This document shows positions 43,260 to 55,296 of a DNA stretch of 64,000 nucleotides, in pieces. Made by a program: the position numbers and the translations under genes. The notes beneath the pieces are model-generated. The model ran no database searches and was not told where the DNA came from. It saw nothing but the letters and a program-made list of their open reading frames with translations. The stretch is from positions 16,271,501 through 16,335,500 of the forward strand of contig JASXTE010000004.1 of NCBI GenBank assembly GCA_030280995.1, in the 5' to 3' direction. Source of the DNA: Hemileia vastatrix (taxonomy: Eukaryota; Basidiomycota; Pucciniomycetes; Pucciniales; Zaghouaniaceae). The stretch's first letter is position 1. Each line of letters begins with the position of its first letter.

Positions 43260-44097
43260 GTGCAATCCACAGAATAAGCTATATGGAGATCTGCTTGGGA
43301 AGATGAAATTAATAATATGTCTCATTTAAAAGTATATTTACCTGCTTCTATTCCTTTGGGAACTGTTCTGCTCAAAGAAAAATAGGTATTAAGCATTAAA
43401 CATGCAAATGATAACCCTCCTACAAAATTCAAAGCCTACTATGTTGTAAAAGGCTTTAAAAAATAGAAGGAATAGATTAAAAATATACTTTTACCTCAAC
43501 TGCAAATTTTGCATCACAACATATTTTACTGACATTGGAAGCAATGTATGCATGGAAAGTGAAATCCTTTGATGTCACAGCTGGGTATTTACATAGAAAC
43601 ATAGATGAAGACTTATGGATTGAGCCACCACCTGGCATGACTTTTACTGTGCCTAAAGATGCTCTTAAACTAAGCAAGGCATTATATGGCACTAAGTAAG
43701 CATTCAGGTGCTGGTAGCTTCATATTTCTGACAAACTTAGGACTCTGGGGTTTGCAACAAGTCAATATGATTCCAGTCTATATATTCTGAAAGACAAATC
43801 TTCCACTGGCATAGTATGGTTACATGTTGACAATGGGATAGTGAAAGGGAGTCATGATGAGGTACTGGAAAATTTGGAAAGAGCTTTAAATGGGGGGCTG
43901 GAAGTAAAGTGGTTAGGTGGGTTAGAAGGTATAGTAGAGATGAAGGTAAAATATGTAGAGAAAGGTTTCAAATTGAACTTCCACTGACTGATTGATAAAC
44001 TGTTAACTGAGCACAATCCAGGTGGTCTCCAGAGAAAGACTCCACTTCAAATGAATGCCAACCTAGAATCCGCCAAAGAAGACACTACCAAATTTGT
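43260..44097 (+). pseudogene. Copia element 2: reverse transcriptase remnant
   Basis: Pieces in several frames: WRSAWEDEINNMSHLKVYLP, then VVKGFKK, then HYMALSKH, then TNLGLWGLQQVNMIPVYIF, ending with LLTEHNPGGLQRKTPLQMNA, which is the region joining polymerase and RNase H in copia elements. The catalytic YVDD box is not legible (WLHVDNG near 43830 is the likely site). RNase H and the 3' LTR are missing. Strongly decayed. Confidence 0.65.
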
Positions 44098-44141
44098 TTG
44101 TTATTCTGTGTTGCATAATATTTACGTAAAGTTTGTGTAAC

Positions 44142-44196
44142 AAATACATAACAATTATTATTAATTTCTAGGGGACATAATGGTTGTTATGTATTT
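44142..44196. repeat. 13-bp inverted repeat
   Basis: AAATACATAACAA at 44142-44154 and its exact reverse complement at 44184-44196, with a 29-bp loop. Longer weak symmetry (TGTGTTG/CAACACA) around it hints at a small MITE, but no target duplication was identified. Confidence 0.6.
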
Positions 44197-44309
44197 AATA
44201 TGCAACTTTTACACAACTTTTATGCATTTGTTATGCTTTGTGTTGTAATAAATGATGTTGGTAGTGAGACAATGCCAAAATTGATGCCAATAAATTTTTG
44301 CCCATTATT

Positions 44310-44960
44310 TGTCAGCCTATGTATCCCCATTACTGATTAATTCTTATGTTTAAAATAAGATAACCTTAATTACATTAAGCTTATAACTTAAAAATAAGGT
44401 TAAAATATTTATATATATGGTTATAATACATATATAAATAATTATTACACTATTATATGACTTATAGTAGTTTAAATAGCTTATCTGTAGCCTAATAATA
44501 CTTATTAAGATGTTAATGGAGTCATAATATACTTATCTTAAGTGATATTAAGTAATTATAGACATACATAGGCTTATATGTATACATAAACCTCATATTC
44601 AGTGAAATATGCAGTATATTATGTATATTTAGGTCTATAAGTGGGTTTTAACCTCTTAATAGCCTATAAACTTTGTTTTTCCGCTTATTTTAGGTCATAT
44701 GGATGTATTAAGTGGACTCAAAATTCCTACACAAGCATATACACCTATTTCAGGCGCATATATCTAGTTTGGTCAACTTAATCTGCTTCCTTGGATGGAT
44801 TTTCACGTATTTATGGGTTGGGATATGATTACTGGGTTAATATGGATGCTTGGGGATGTTATTGGGGGATTGGAAAGTCAATTTGGTTACTTTATATGTT
44901 TTGGGTTTCATTATATACTCTTTGGATGAGTTATTTTACCTGTATCTTTATCACCACAGA
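44310..44960 (+). repeat. Inverted partial copy of the older LTR
   Basis: Starts TGTCAGCCTATGTATCCCC and is the reverse complement of 27970-28594 with moderate divergence. Shared phrases include ACATAGGCTTATATGTATAC, CCTCATATTCAGTGAAATAT and TGGGATATGATTACTGGGTT. Similarity fades near 44960, so it is truncated. A 63-codon ORF inside is a by-product. Confidence 0.75.
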
Positions 44961-46892
44961 AAAAATGGGGGGGTATTGCTAGTAATACCCCTTGCTTGAA
45001 CTCCGTTGAGCCACAAATCTATGCTTGAATTATGCACACATCATCACCATGTAGGAAATTGTTTGGCCTTAAATTTAGTCAGAGATTTGTCACAAATTGA
45101 GCTCAAGATTAACCTACATTGATCACCGTTTGATCTTGTAAAATCCTAATTTGATCATCAGTTAAGCTCCCTTTGATCTCACTTTGATCTAACATAAGCT
45201 TTTGCATATCCAATATGTCAACTATTCACTTTCAAGAAGATTCATAATGAATTTCACATGGAATATTAGAAACGAAACCAGTAATTTTGAGTAAATGTCT
45301 CATCAAAATGATTAATCTACAACAAAATACCATCAAAATTCAATCTGATTACTGAAAACTTTTGTTAAAATGACTAATAGATATTTAAATTGGAAAATAA
45401 TATTCCATTTCTCAATTTCAAATTCAAAATATAAATCCTCGTTTGAAATGTGAATTTTGTAGATTCCTTGCCTTCCTATATTATGAGTAATATTTGAGGT
45501 ATTTTACACCTTTGTAAATATGGTGTTGTGCTTCTAGAAATTATCTCTGTTTCAATTCAACTTTATTGAAGCTTGATTCCAGAATGATACATATTTTATA
45601 ACTATTTTGAGAAAAAAGTCACTAGTAATGAATTTAGCCTTTTATCTGTCCTTTATTAAACCTCACTTAATCCTACTTAAATCCAAATTGACCCACAAAA
45701 ACCTTATTTGGGATATTTTTTAGCCCAGGATGATTCAAGATTGGAGCAAAATATTATTTTAAATATCCAATATGCCTATTGATTAAATTTCTTCAAGCTT
45801 ACTTTAAATTCACATTAACATTAACTTTCACAGGAAATATTAAACACAAATCTTGAAAATATAGTATTTAAAATCATAATAAATATAATATAATATGCTT
45901 ACAACAAAATTTTCTTTCTGGATTAATTGAAACAAAAAATTGTTCATTTGTGAAAATAGAAAAAATACTATCCATCCTGAATTTAGAATTCATTTTTAAA
46001 AATTTAATGCCCCCTCACTTTCAAGTTTATCATGTATTTCGAAAATTATATTTTTAATAATTTTGTGAATAGTACACCTGAGATATAAACTTGGGGATAT
46101 CAAAAACTAAAACATCAGCAAATTGAAATGTTTTTTATTGTTATGAATGGAAATAATGATTGAAAAACACCATTAGAGCAAGTTTGATTTTGAATAATAG
46201 GCATACTTTCTCATGTAAATTTCAATAAAAATAATTTTTATTCTTACTTAAGTTGCGGTGGATACATTTGAGCTCAAAAAGAATTAAAATTGATAAAATA
46301 AGACTTCTATAGTTCATATTCAAAAATGAAATCACCCTTCATTATCTACCTGTAAACTATTTTAAATTGAATAATTTCAAAGTCAGTATATACTGATGTT
46401 ATTTTTTCTTCTAAAAAATTTATTATATAGATTAATAGTCATAAACAGTTGACATAGATGTTAAATTTATATAAGCAATCTTTAATTCATAAAATGATAA
46501 AACTATCTTTTATGTAAAAAGTGATGAAGGAAAAAAATATTATTAAATTTTTGATGCACTATCAATAAAATTGAAGATAGAGCATATCAAAAGTTTAAAC
46601 TTAATTTCAATTTTGATATCATCATTTTATTTTATTTTACTTGAGTAGAAAACAGATTTTAAATCTCAATATAATTTTAAATCCCATTAGTTTGTAGATT
46701 TCAACATTTGAAACTATGAAATAAATATTTATGAAAGAATTTTACAATATTTGCCCTTCTAAAAACTCATAAATCCAACTTCAAATCTTCTAACCTTCAC
46801 AAGTAACCACAATGCATTCTGAAAATACTCTATATTTAAATAATTAAAGGTAAATAAAATTATGTTTTTATTCTTTATTTCAATTTTTGATA

Positions 46893-46896
<4 letters not shown>

Positions 46897-46929
<33 letters not shown>
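46897..46929. repeat. (AT)n microsatellite
   Basis: 33 bp of uninterrupted AT dinucleotide. Confidence 0.95.
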
Positions 46930-46933
<4 letters not shown>

Positions 46934-48638
46934 CTTAAAAAGTCTAAGAGGGAACTTAATAGTGGTTTTGGCATTAGATATATAGATTCAACTTTCAAAA
47001 AATTTGTTTGGAATAAATTACAAAGACAAAAAGGATATATTTTGATGAAAGAATACTGATTTAGGTTCTCTTAAAATATTATTAACCATTTTTATGGAAT
47101 ATTAATCCATGGTTATCATTCTTTATGATATTATCATAGAATTTTTTCCTTTTTTAATATAATGATTTTCTATTGTGTGGTATGTAGGCTAAGATAAGTT
47201 TAAAAGATTTATTGAAGATATATATACCAGAAACAGTATAATCTGTAGATTTATAACTATAACTTACTTTTCTGATGTTTTACATCATTGATAAGTAGCT
47301 CATGAATTACACAAGTAAATAATTATAGTCTCTGGAAATAATTCCTTGTGAATTTCAAATTTTTTGTTATTCTTAAAATCATTACTCAAATAAACTAAAA
47401 ATTTCTTCAAATATTGATTGAAAGAAAGAGTTACAAAATCTTATTTTGTAGTTATAAAAGTTTGAGTTATTTTTCATATTATCAAGTATAATGAACATTT
47501 GTAAATTTTAACTTGAAAACTAGTGATCATAGCAAAGTAATACTGGAAGAATCAGATAAAAAGGGTGGAATAAAGTCATAGCACAACAGGAAATGATACA
47601 AAATTGTTGATTTTTATCTCATAAAATTCAACTTATTTTTAACATATTTTACCACCTTTAGATAATGTTTAGTGGATTTTAACATTATTATAACAAGCAA
47701 ACTTAACAATGTTTTGATTTTTTTAACAAAAATAAATATTGTTAGATCATTTTTTTAAAAAATATGACTTATTTTTATGCTTTATCTACAATAGTTAGTA
47801 GTTTTTTTTGCAGAAATTACTTGTTTTGATATTCTATTTTTGAATTTTTTAAGAGACTTCATTGCATTAAAGTTTTGTAATAATTTTTCATTAAAGCATC
47901 ATATTTTAAATCTAGAGAATTGGTTTTGAAATAATATATATTTTCATGTTAATTGACTCATTATTTTTGGATTGATAAATTATGTTAAAATTGGGATTGC
48001 TTATTTCTAGTGAGTGTACATCATAGTTTGTTTTCAAATCAAAGATTAATAAATGGTGAAATTTGGTAAAATTCTAAATATCTTTTAAACCTTTTTGATT
48101 TAAATAATGTTTAATGTTATGTAATCATTCTATAAGTAGAACACAGTTAAAATCTGATAATGGTACATTGCTTTCAATTTCTAATACTAAAATTCTATTC
48201 TACTTGAAACAATGTAAACTAAAGCTTGGTATCTCATAAGAAACTCACAATTTTCAAAAATCATATTTCCAACTTTTTAAACATGATACACATTAAAATA
48301 TATTTTTAGAATAATTTCCTAATTAGTTTCAAATACTAGAAAATAATGACCTCAATTTATTTTAATACTTAAACCATTCTGATGAGTGAATTTCACAATC
48401 CTCTAAGTAACATATGGTTACCATTTATACACATATGCATGATTTCTCCTTTTGTTTAATTTTAGCTGAATCTAAAAAGTAAAATCACATGTTGAATATC
48501 ATCTATAGATAAACTTCTTATATTAGAAGCTAATATTTCATATGAGAAATTTGTTATTGAGTTTGGGAAACATTAATAAGTGTTGGGTATTATAATTGAG
48601 CCATTTATTCAAGTAAATAAAAAAGGATGATGTTCTAA

Positions 48639-48645
<7 letters not shown>

Positions 48646-48676
<31 letters not shown>
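48646..48676. repeat. (AT)n microsatellite
   Basis: 31 bp of uninterrupted AT dinucleotide. Confidence 0.95.
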
Positions 48677-48679
<3 letters not shown>

Positions 48680-50834
48680 AAAATTAATTATATAGTAGCA
48701 TTTAACCATGTTTTTATACTAATGTCAAATAAAAAAGGGATTGAACTAAAACTTTCAGTAAAGAAAATAAAAATAAGATAAGTTAATATTCTTGTTTATA
48801 TTCTCATATTTTTGAAATGGCTTACTTAAGGGAGAAAATTATTTGGTTTTAGAGTACAAGAATTTCTAGATAAAAATCTTCACAATATAGTTTGACCCTC
48901 TCAAAAAGAAAATTCCTCAAATTTTACTATCACATTTTATATATTTGTTAAGTAATAGAAAATGGAGTTGTGTCTTTGACAATGAAGCTTTAGAAAATGA
49001 AATAAATGATTTAAATTTATAATATAATTTTTGAAACAATAAATCATGTATTCAAAAAAAATTATATATCTTACAATCAAGATAACAGTATTAATTAAGC
49101 AACTCTAACAACTTTGGAAAGAAAACAAGAAAAAAATAATTAGTAAAATGCATAAGTTATTTTTAGAATTTAAGGAAACTTAATAGCTCTACCTGTAAAC
49201 TAGCCTTAAAGCAGGTTTGGATTTAACATGTGGAAATTCATACATAGTACCCTTCCATCATTAGAGCAGAATAAAATTTATGTAGTTTTATTTTTTTTAA
49301 TTTATAATAGTATTTTTATTTTTGGCTTTTTCATTAGTATAACTATATATTTTTTAACTTTTTTGTTTTTCATAACATAAGTTCAAAGCTGCACATCACT
49401 ACTTCAAGATGAAACTCCATATAATGTAATCAATGAATGATATATTATAATGAATTTTACTAGAGACTTTTCAAAAATGGTGATTAAGAATACTTATTAT
49501 AATTTTTTAAATTTTTATTATTATTCTATCTCTTGAAAGGAGATGGCCATATCTCAATTTAATTAGTTTTTCCTCAGAAAAATTTATTCTTGATCTAAAT
49601 AAAATTGCATCACTATTAACTAGATGTTATTATACAATTTTAACAATTTTTTTATCTGAACATAGTTGAAAGTATGTATAAATTAAAGTGTTTCCACATA
49701 GTCTTACTATTATCCCACCATTATTTTCACATTTAGATTTCATTATAAGTGTAAAATAAGTTTTTCAATAATTTTAATAATACCTTAATATTTAATAATT
49801 CAGTTACATAGTAGATTTTTTATCCTTTTTTTATATGAGGCTTATTATATAAACACTACTTTTAGATTTTATCCATTTTGATGTCTGATAATTTAAATTT
49901 TCATTTAACTACCCAAATTATATCAAAAAAAATTCAAAAGTATATTTTTTTAATGTACTCTTTTTGATAAACTTATCATTTCTTATAGGTTATTCTTCAA
50001 CTATTTATTGTAATTAATTACCCACTCATTTATGGTCTGTTATTGTTGTTCGTTACATACAGACAAAATAAGGATACTCTCATATTATATTGGAGTTTTA
50101 AATTAAAAAGTAAATACTAGTGGCTGGTATTAAATATGAAGTTGTTATAACTAAGTTGAACATTAATTAATTATTAAATGGCATTTTATATTACAAATTT
50201 TATTGAATGTATATAAAAATAACACTCAAGAAATATATATAAGATATATATATAACCATTGTATATCAAAAATGAAGTACTTATCAACATGGTCTTTTTA
50301 AATGATTTTCAAATTTACTTAAAGAGACATTAATATTACCAATTCAAATTTTATATCAAATACAACAATATTATTATTTCATTTTTAATTATTTTACAAA
50401 AAATTTGAGTTTCAAAGTAATTTAATTCAGTATTTAATGAATGTTTTTGAAAAATATTTTTAAAAATAGAAATAACCCCTCACAAAAAAAAATATAATTT
50501 TTTTTACTTACAATTTGCACCATATTTCTACCCTTAAAATATTTGTATTCTTCTAACAAAAATATTTTTTAAATAAATTTAAAATTTTTTTCATTATTCA
50601 ATTACAAAATGTCAAATTTATAATTTATTTTACCTTACTAAAAAATTTAGTTGAAAATTTAATTTTGTATTTCCAAAAAATAAACTTAAATGTCAAAAAT
50701 TAAAAAAACAAAATTATAAATATAATTATGAGAAAGAGGTAGATTAAATTTATAATATTCATATAAAAAAAATTCATATATTTTATGGTGTTTGAATTTT
50801 AAATTTAATGTATTAAAAAATAATTATTAAATAA

Positions 50835-51542
50835 CCAAGCCAAATGAAATTGGCTTGGATTTTTGGTATCACTAGAAATTATTTTTTTTCTTATACTCAC
50901 ATTTTAATTTTTAATTTTTTTTTTTTTTCTACATTTCTCATTTTTTTTTTTATGATTTTTAATGTTTTTAAGACCGAAGTTGCTTTCAAACAACTTCGGT
51001 CTAACGTTTCTCTCACTTTCCCACCAGATTGCACCTGGTAGGGAAAGTCGCTTCCATTTTAGAGACCAAAGTCCCTTGAAGGGACTTTGGTTTCTCTGTG
51101 TGCATTGCACAGCCAGAAAAAAACTGGCTGTGCAATGCACTGCATGCAGCACATGCAACACGCATTGCTGCTGCAAGTAATGCGCATTGCATGCAGCAGA
51201 AATGCGCGTTGCACATGCTGCGCATATCTCATGCAGCTGACTTGATATCAGCTGCATGAAATATGGTAGCGATTGTGCAACGCGCGTTACTTGCAGCAGC
51301 AACGCGCGTTGCACACTGCTTTGGCCACCTCCCAGCCTAGTAAATTAGCTGGGAGGGTGGCAAACATTACAGCAAGCAATGGAAGTCGCTTTTAGCAACT
51401 TCGATTGCTTGAAAGAGACACTTCCAGCCAGGGGAAACCTGGCTGGAAGTACTAAATTGCAATGTAAGGGACCCAAGCCAATTTCAAAGGCTTGGGTCAT
51501 AAATTAAGGTTTCTAAAAAGCAGCCAGTATAAATCTGGCTGC
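50835..51542. repeat. Array of about twelve distinct consecutive hairpins
   Basis: From 50971 almost every base lies in a stem-loop. Approximate hairpins: 50835-50858, 50971-51002 (12-bp stem), 51015-51048, 51061-51096, 51100-51140 (17-bp perfect stem, A7 loop), 51153-51192, 51204-51285 (long imperfect stem), 51324-51361, 51373-51411, 51420-51450 (13-bp perfect), 51470-51498 (10-bp perfect), 51520-51542. Stem sequences differ from hairpin to hairpin. The block is GC- and CpG-richer than its surroundings (for example GCAACGCGCGTTGC). A 14-bp inverted pair, TGAAATTGGCTTGG (about 50845) and its complement (about 51473), links the first and penultimate hairpins. ORFs across it are by-products of the symmetry. 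Confidence 0.9.
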
Positions 51543-52696
51543 AATAAAAAGTAAATTTTTAAAATAAAATACATAAAAAAATAAAAATTTGTTCAAATAA
51601 AATATACAACACTCTTCAGCCAGTAAGAAACAGCCTTCCATTGTTACACATAGAAACAAAATCAAATGTTTCTTTCATCAACATTGGCCATGTTTCAATA
51701 TTTTGAACCAAGTAAGATCAGGAAAAAGGTCACAGCAAAAAAATTGCATAATTAAAAGTCTCCCAATTTAATATGGTGCGGAGGTTCATATTTTAGAAAT
51801 AGGTGGTGCACATTATAGTTTCCTTTAAAAAAATTCAAAAATGAATTAATTCTGGCGCAATGTAAATTTAAATGTGATGAGTGTATGTTTTTTAGCTATG
51901 TGAAACATGGTAGCTAGAATTATGTGGCGTCAATTTTTTTTAGATGTGAAATTCAGTGTTCCACAAATGTGCATCTGTACAACATGCAGCCAAGTAAATT
52001 CTAGCTGGAATTAGTATATGCATAGGAAAAAATGATCATGCTGTGTACAGTGCCTTGGCAACATCATTCTTGGAATTTAGATGAAGTTTATCATATGACT
52101 TGGAGAGCTGCATTTTTTTGAAAATGTGATCAGTGAAAATTCATGATATATACATCTGTTTGCTACCCAATTTATTTTTCCTTTCTCTTTCTCACTTACC
52201 TTTTTCAAAAATTATCAATCATATTTTTGCTTTATCATTTTGAATTATTGGTACTATTTTCTTGACCTTATCTGATTACCGGTAAGCAAATTTTTCTTGC
52301 TATTGCATTTCATATCATTTTGGTTTGTTACACTTTTTTACACTTTTGACAAGTTAATCTAATGATTCTAATTCTGAATTTATTTTTATGGTATCTTTTA
52401 CTGTACCCTTTCGATTCATTATAAAATAATTCTTTTTCAGTTAACTTAAAGTTTTTTTATTTGTTTGTCAATTTACTTTTCTTTATTCCTTATCAAAAAT
52501 GTTCAATTTATTTATCTAACCATTTATTTTTTAAAACAGTGATTATAAAATAAACTTTATAATTAATTTTGATCAATCAGCTACAAATGGAAGAAGATTT
52601 TATAGACATGTAAGTTCATGTTTTGCTTATCATTTTTCTATATTTCTTTAATACTTTCTCAACCATTATATTATTAATATGAAAAGTAAAACATCA
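51543..52696. other. AT-rich region upstream of the oxygenase gene
   Basis: No ORF of note. A short ATG frame at 52587 (MEEDFID) is followed by a good splice donor (ATGTAAGTT) and could be a 5' exon of the downstream oxygenase gene, but no in-frame join could be proven. Confidence 0.35.
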
Positions 52697-53042
52697 TCTC
52701 GTACTTGCTGAAAGCATACAGGATAATGTTTTGCTTTTCATAATAATAATTAGATTGTTTGTACTTTACCTTTAATTTATTGATTTTTAAGTTGTTTCAA
52801 AGTCTCGTACTTGCTGAAAGCATACAGGACAATGCTACAATTTAAAAATTAATAATTTATTGAAGTATAACTTTCTAAGTCAATATATTTATCAGAGCAA
52901 GATTTTTCATTTTATATATGTGGATATCATAATTCCGTAAATTTTTTAATATTACTAGCGTATTGGAGTTATACTTTCATTATATTATTAATATTAAGTG
53001 TAGAGCCAAATCTCGTACTTGCTGAATGCATACAGGATAAAG
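52697..53042 (+). repeat. Three copies of a 30-32 bp direct repeat
   Basis: TCTCGTACTTGCTGAAAGCA followed by TACAGGATAA at 52697, 52803 (one change) and 53011 (two changes), spaced 106 and 208 bp. The first and third are also preceded by a similar AT-rich phrase (CATTATATTATTAATAT). Each copy ends in GCATACAG, which looks like a 3' splice site. They lie just upstream of the oxygenase gene, so alternative acceptors or a regulatory element are possible. Confidence 0.9.
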
Positions 53043-53280
53043 CTATACTCTTTATATGTATAATTTATTAAAGTATACCTTTGAAACGCTTTCTTAATAT
53101 TTGAAATAAAGAAAAAGTATATAAATTTACTAATATGTAGATATGCTAACTTTTGTATTTCTAATATTGAAGATATGATAAAGTTAAAGGTATCATTGAC
53201 TGATAATTGAAATTATGTTACTATTTTCTAATTTTTGATTTTTTTCTATTTTAAATCAAAATTGAATTCTCTTAGGATTG

Positions 53281-54497
53281 AACCATCAATGAGTAACGAT
53301 TTGAAAAAAAAAATGGCCAGGGAAGAACTCTAACAATAGGTGGGCGAAAGACATTGCTACTGGAATGAAACTTGTAAACGCTCTTGGAATGGATACAAAC
53401 GGGAAGAAGCCACATTTCTATGCACGATCTTATGCAAATAATATGACAGATTGCAATAATTATTACAATTTTTTTCCTGGATGTAGTATTTATAAACCAA
53501 AAGGTGTCTTAATACCTAATGTTCTTGTGCAGACTTTTGAAATTCATGAGCTCAAAGAACTAGATATGTTAGAAGCTACGGTGCAATGCATTAAGGATCT
53601 TTCTTACTCCGAACATGAAATTAAAAATAATGGTTATCATCAAAGAGCTGGTGGTTTTGGAAAAATGTTTGGTGGTGGCTTTATTTTAGATAGAAAGAAA
53701 TCTTTACATATTTGTAAGTATCACTTTTTTTAATTTAAATACTGAATTTTTGAATGCTTTTCCTTGCAGATGAATACACTGATGATATTGTAAAAACGGA
53801 TGAATATAAAAAACGAGTGAAGAGGATTGCAATGTACTTTGAATATTTTTTTAAAAAAATATCATATGTAAAGTACAATGAGGCAACTAATCTTTGCGCA
53901 AAACTTGGTATTCCTGGATTTTCAAAAGTTTCTAGTGAAGAAGAGGGTGTACCGTTTGCTAGTAATTTAACTTGGACATCTGGAGGGAATGGTAATGGGT
54001 TCTCTAATGAGGTTCATCTCGATAAGGATGCAAGTGAGTATACTTTAGGAATATTTTTTCCTAAAGATACAGAAAAAAACACCATTCATATGAAGTATGA
54101 TAAGACCCAACCATGACAAATAGGTGGAGAACTTATGTTTCCCAAAATTCGAAGTAAAATCAACTTTGAAGCAACTAATGGAATAACAGTGACATTATGG
54201 CCTTCCAATCAACTAAGGCATTTTACCTCAAGATGTCATGAAATTCCTGGCTTCACTAGGATAGGTTCTTCTATTCAAATCAGCACTAGACTTTTTCATG
54301 CTATAGAAAAGCTTAATGTTTTTGATATTGATATTTCAGAATACTTAGAAATTAAAAAAGAAAAATTTAGGTTAGAATATTTGATTAGTGCTTTGAGAGT
54401 TTTTTTGAAAAGAGATGACTTAATAGAGGAAGAAATAGAATCAGCAAAGTATTATTTATCTAATGTTAAGACAAATCTAAAAAATCTAGATATATAA
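53281..54497 (+). pseudogene. Tet-like 2OG-Fe(II) oxygenase (TET/JBP-type), disrupted
   Basis: Exon 1 (NRWAKDIATGMKLVNALG..GGGFILDRKKSLHI) joins exon 2 (YEYTDDIVKTDEYKKRV) through a 56-bp intron at 53714-53769 (GTAAGT..TTGCAG, phase 1). The catalytic core has HLDKD with iron-binding His at 54015 and Asp at 54021, then GGELMFPK, a distal His in LRHFTSRC (54219), and TRIGSSIQIS with Arg at 54258 for the 2-oxoglutarate carboxylate. This is the layout of the Tet-like family expanded in rusts; such enzymes oxidise 5-methylcytosine or related bases in DNA. Two lesions: an in-frame TGA at 54114-54116 between Asp and GGEL, and a frame break in an A10 run near 53304. The C-terminal helices end at 54497. 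Family assignment is strong, substrate inferred. Confidence 0.8.
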
Positions 54498-55296
54498 ATA
54501 TTAAAAATTTATATTATATATAAACAACTTAATGCAAATTTAAACATGATAAATACTGGGAGTAGCTGTAACATTTTCAGTTTTGATAATTATAGTATTA
54601 TCTATTTTTTTTATTTGTGAAATAAAATAATTTTTTTTCATAATATTATAAGAAAATTTGATTTACTTTTGAGGAAATATATAAGTTGTGAAATCTTTAA
54701 ATGTCATTTTTATTAAATTGGTAGCAAAGGTTCTAAAATAAAAAAAACTATAATAAAGAATTTGAAATATATTAGCCATAAAAATGTGCTTTTAATGCTA
54801 CCAAATTAACTGTATAGTATTTTAGGTCAAACAGGCTTATTAATAAAAAAGTTAATAATAAAGAGTTGAAGAAAGAATTTTGAATCAATAATAGATTAAA
54901 TTGTATTTTTTTAAGAATGTACTCATTTAATTATTTAAACTGTTCTACTTCTGATTAAAAATGTTACAATCAACGAAAATATTTGTAATAATTAATAGAT
55001 TATATAATATTAAAGGTAAAGTAACAAAACTAGAGCAGTTATCATATTTTTATATAAACAATAAAATATTTAAGAATTTAATAAAAGTATTTGAAATCAT
55101 ATAAGTAGATTTTAAAATCTTTGTTATTGCTGGACTTACAATAATTTTTTTTAATAATTAATTTAGAAAATCATGTCAAAGGTTACTTAATAAATTTCAA
55201 AGATGGTCACATTTTTGACGTATTTGAAGGAAAATAACTTGAATTATACAAGATATATCATATAGACAGAACTTTATCTATTTACATGTTGGAATA
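54498..55296. other. AT-rich intergenic region between convergent genes
   Basis: No feature recognised. It holds the 3' ends of the oxygenase gene (plus) and the unknown multi-exon gene (minus). Confidence 0.5.

Larger units (their letters stand above)
44961..50834. other. Gene-free AT-rich region
   Basis: Nearly 6 kb of very AT-rich DNA with no supported ORF, LTR or coding relic. Two (TA)n microsatellites are listed separately. It may be ancient repeat debris, or an AT-rich isochore-like block. Confidence 0.6.

Noticed and set aside
50844..51314. Overlapping ORFs of 65-136 codons on both strands, Cys/Ala/His-rich
   Set aside because: They arise from the symmetric GCA/TGC-rich stems of the hairpin train; no start context or homology.
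50835..51542. tRNA or rRNA cluster as cause of the hairpins
   Set aside because: No cloverleaf, no A/B box or CCA-adjacent stem, and stems do not match conserved rRNA segments.
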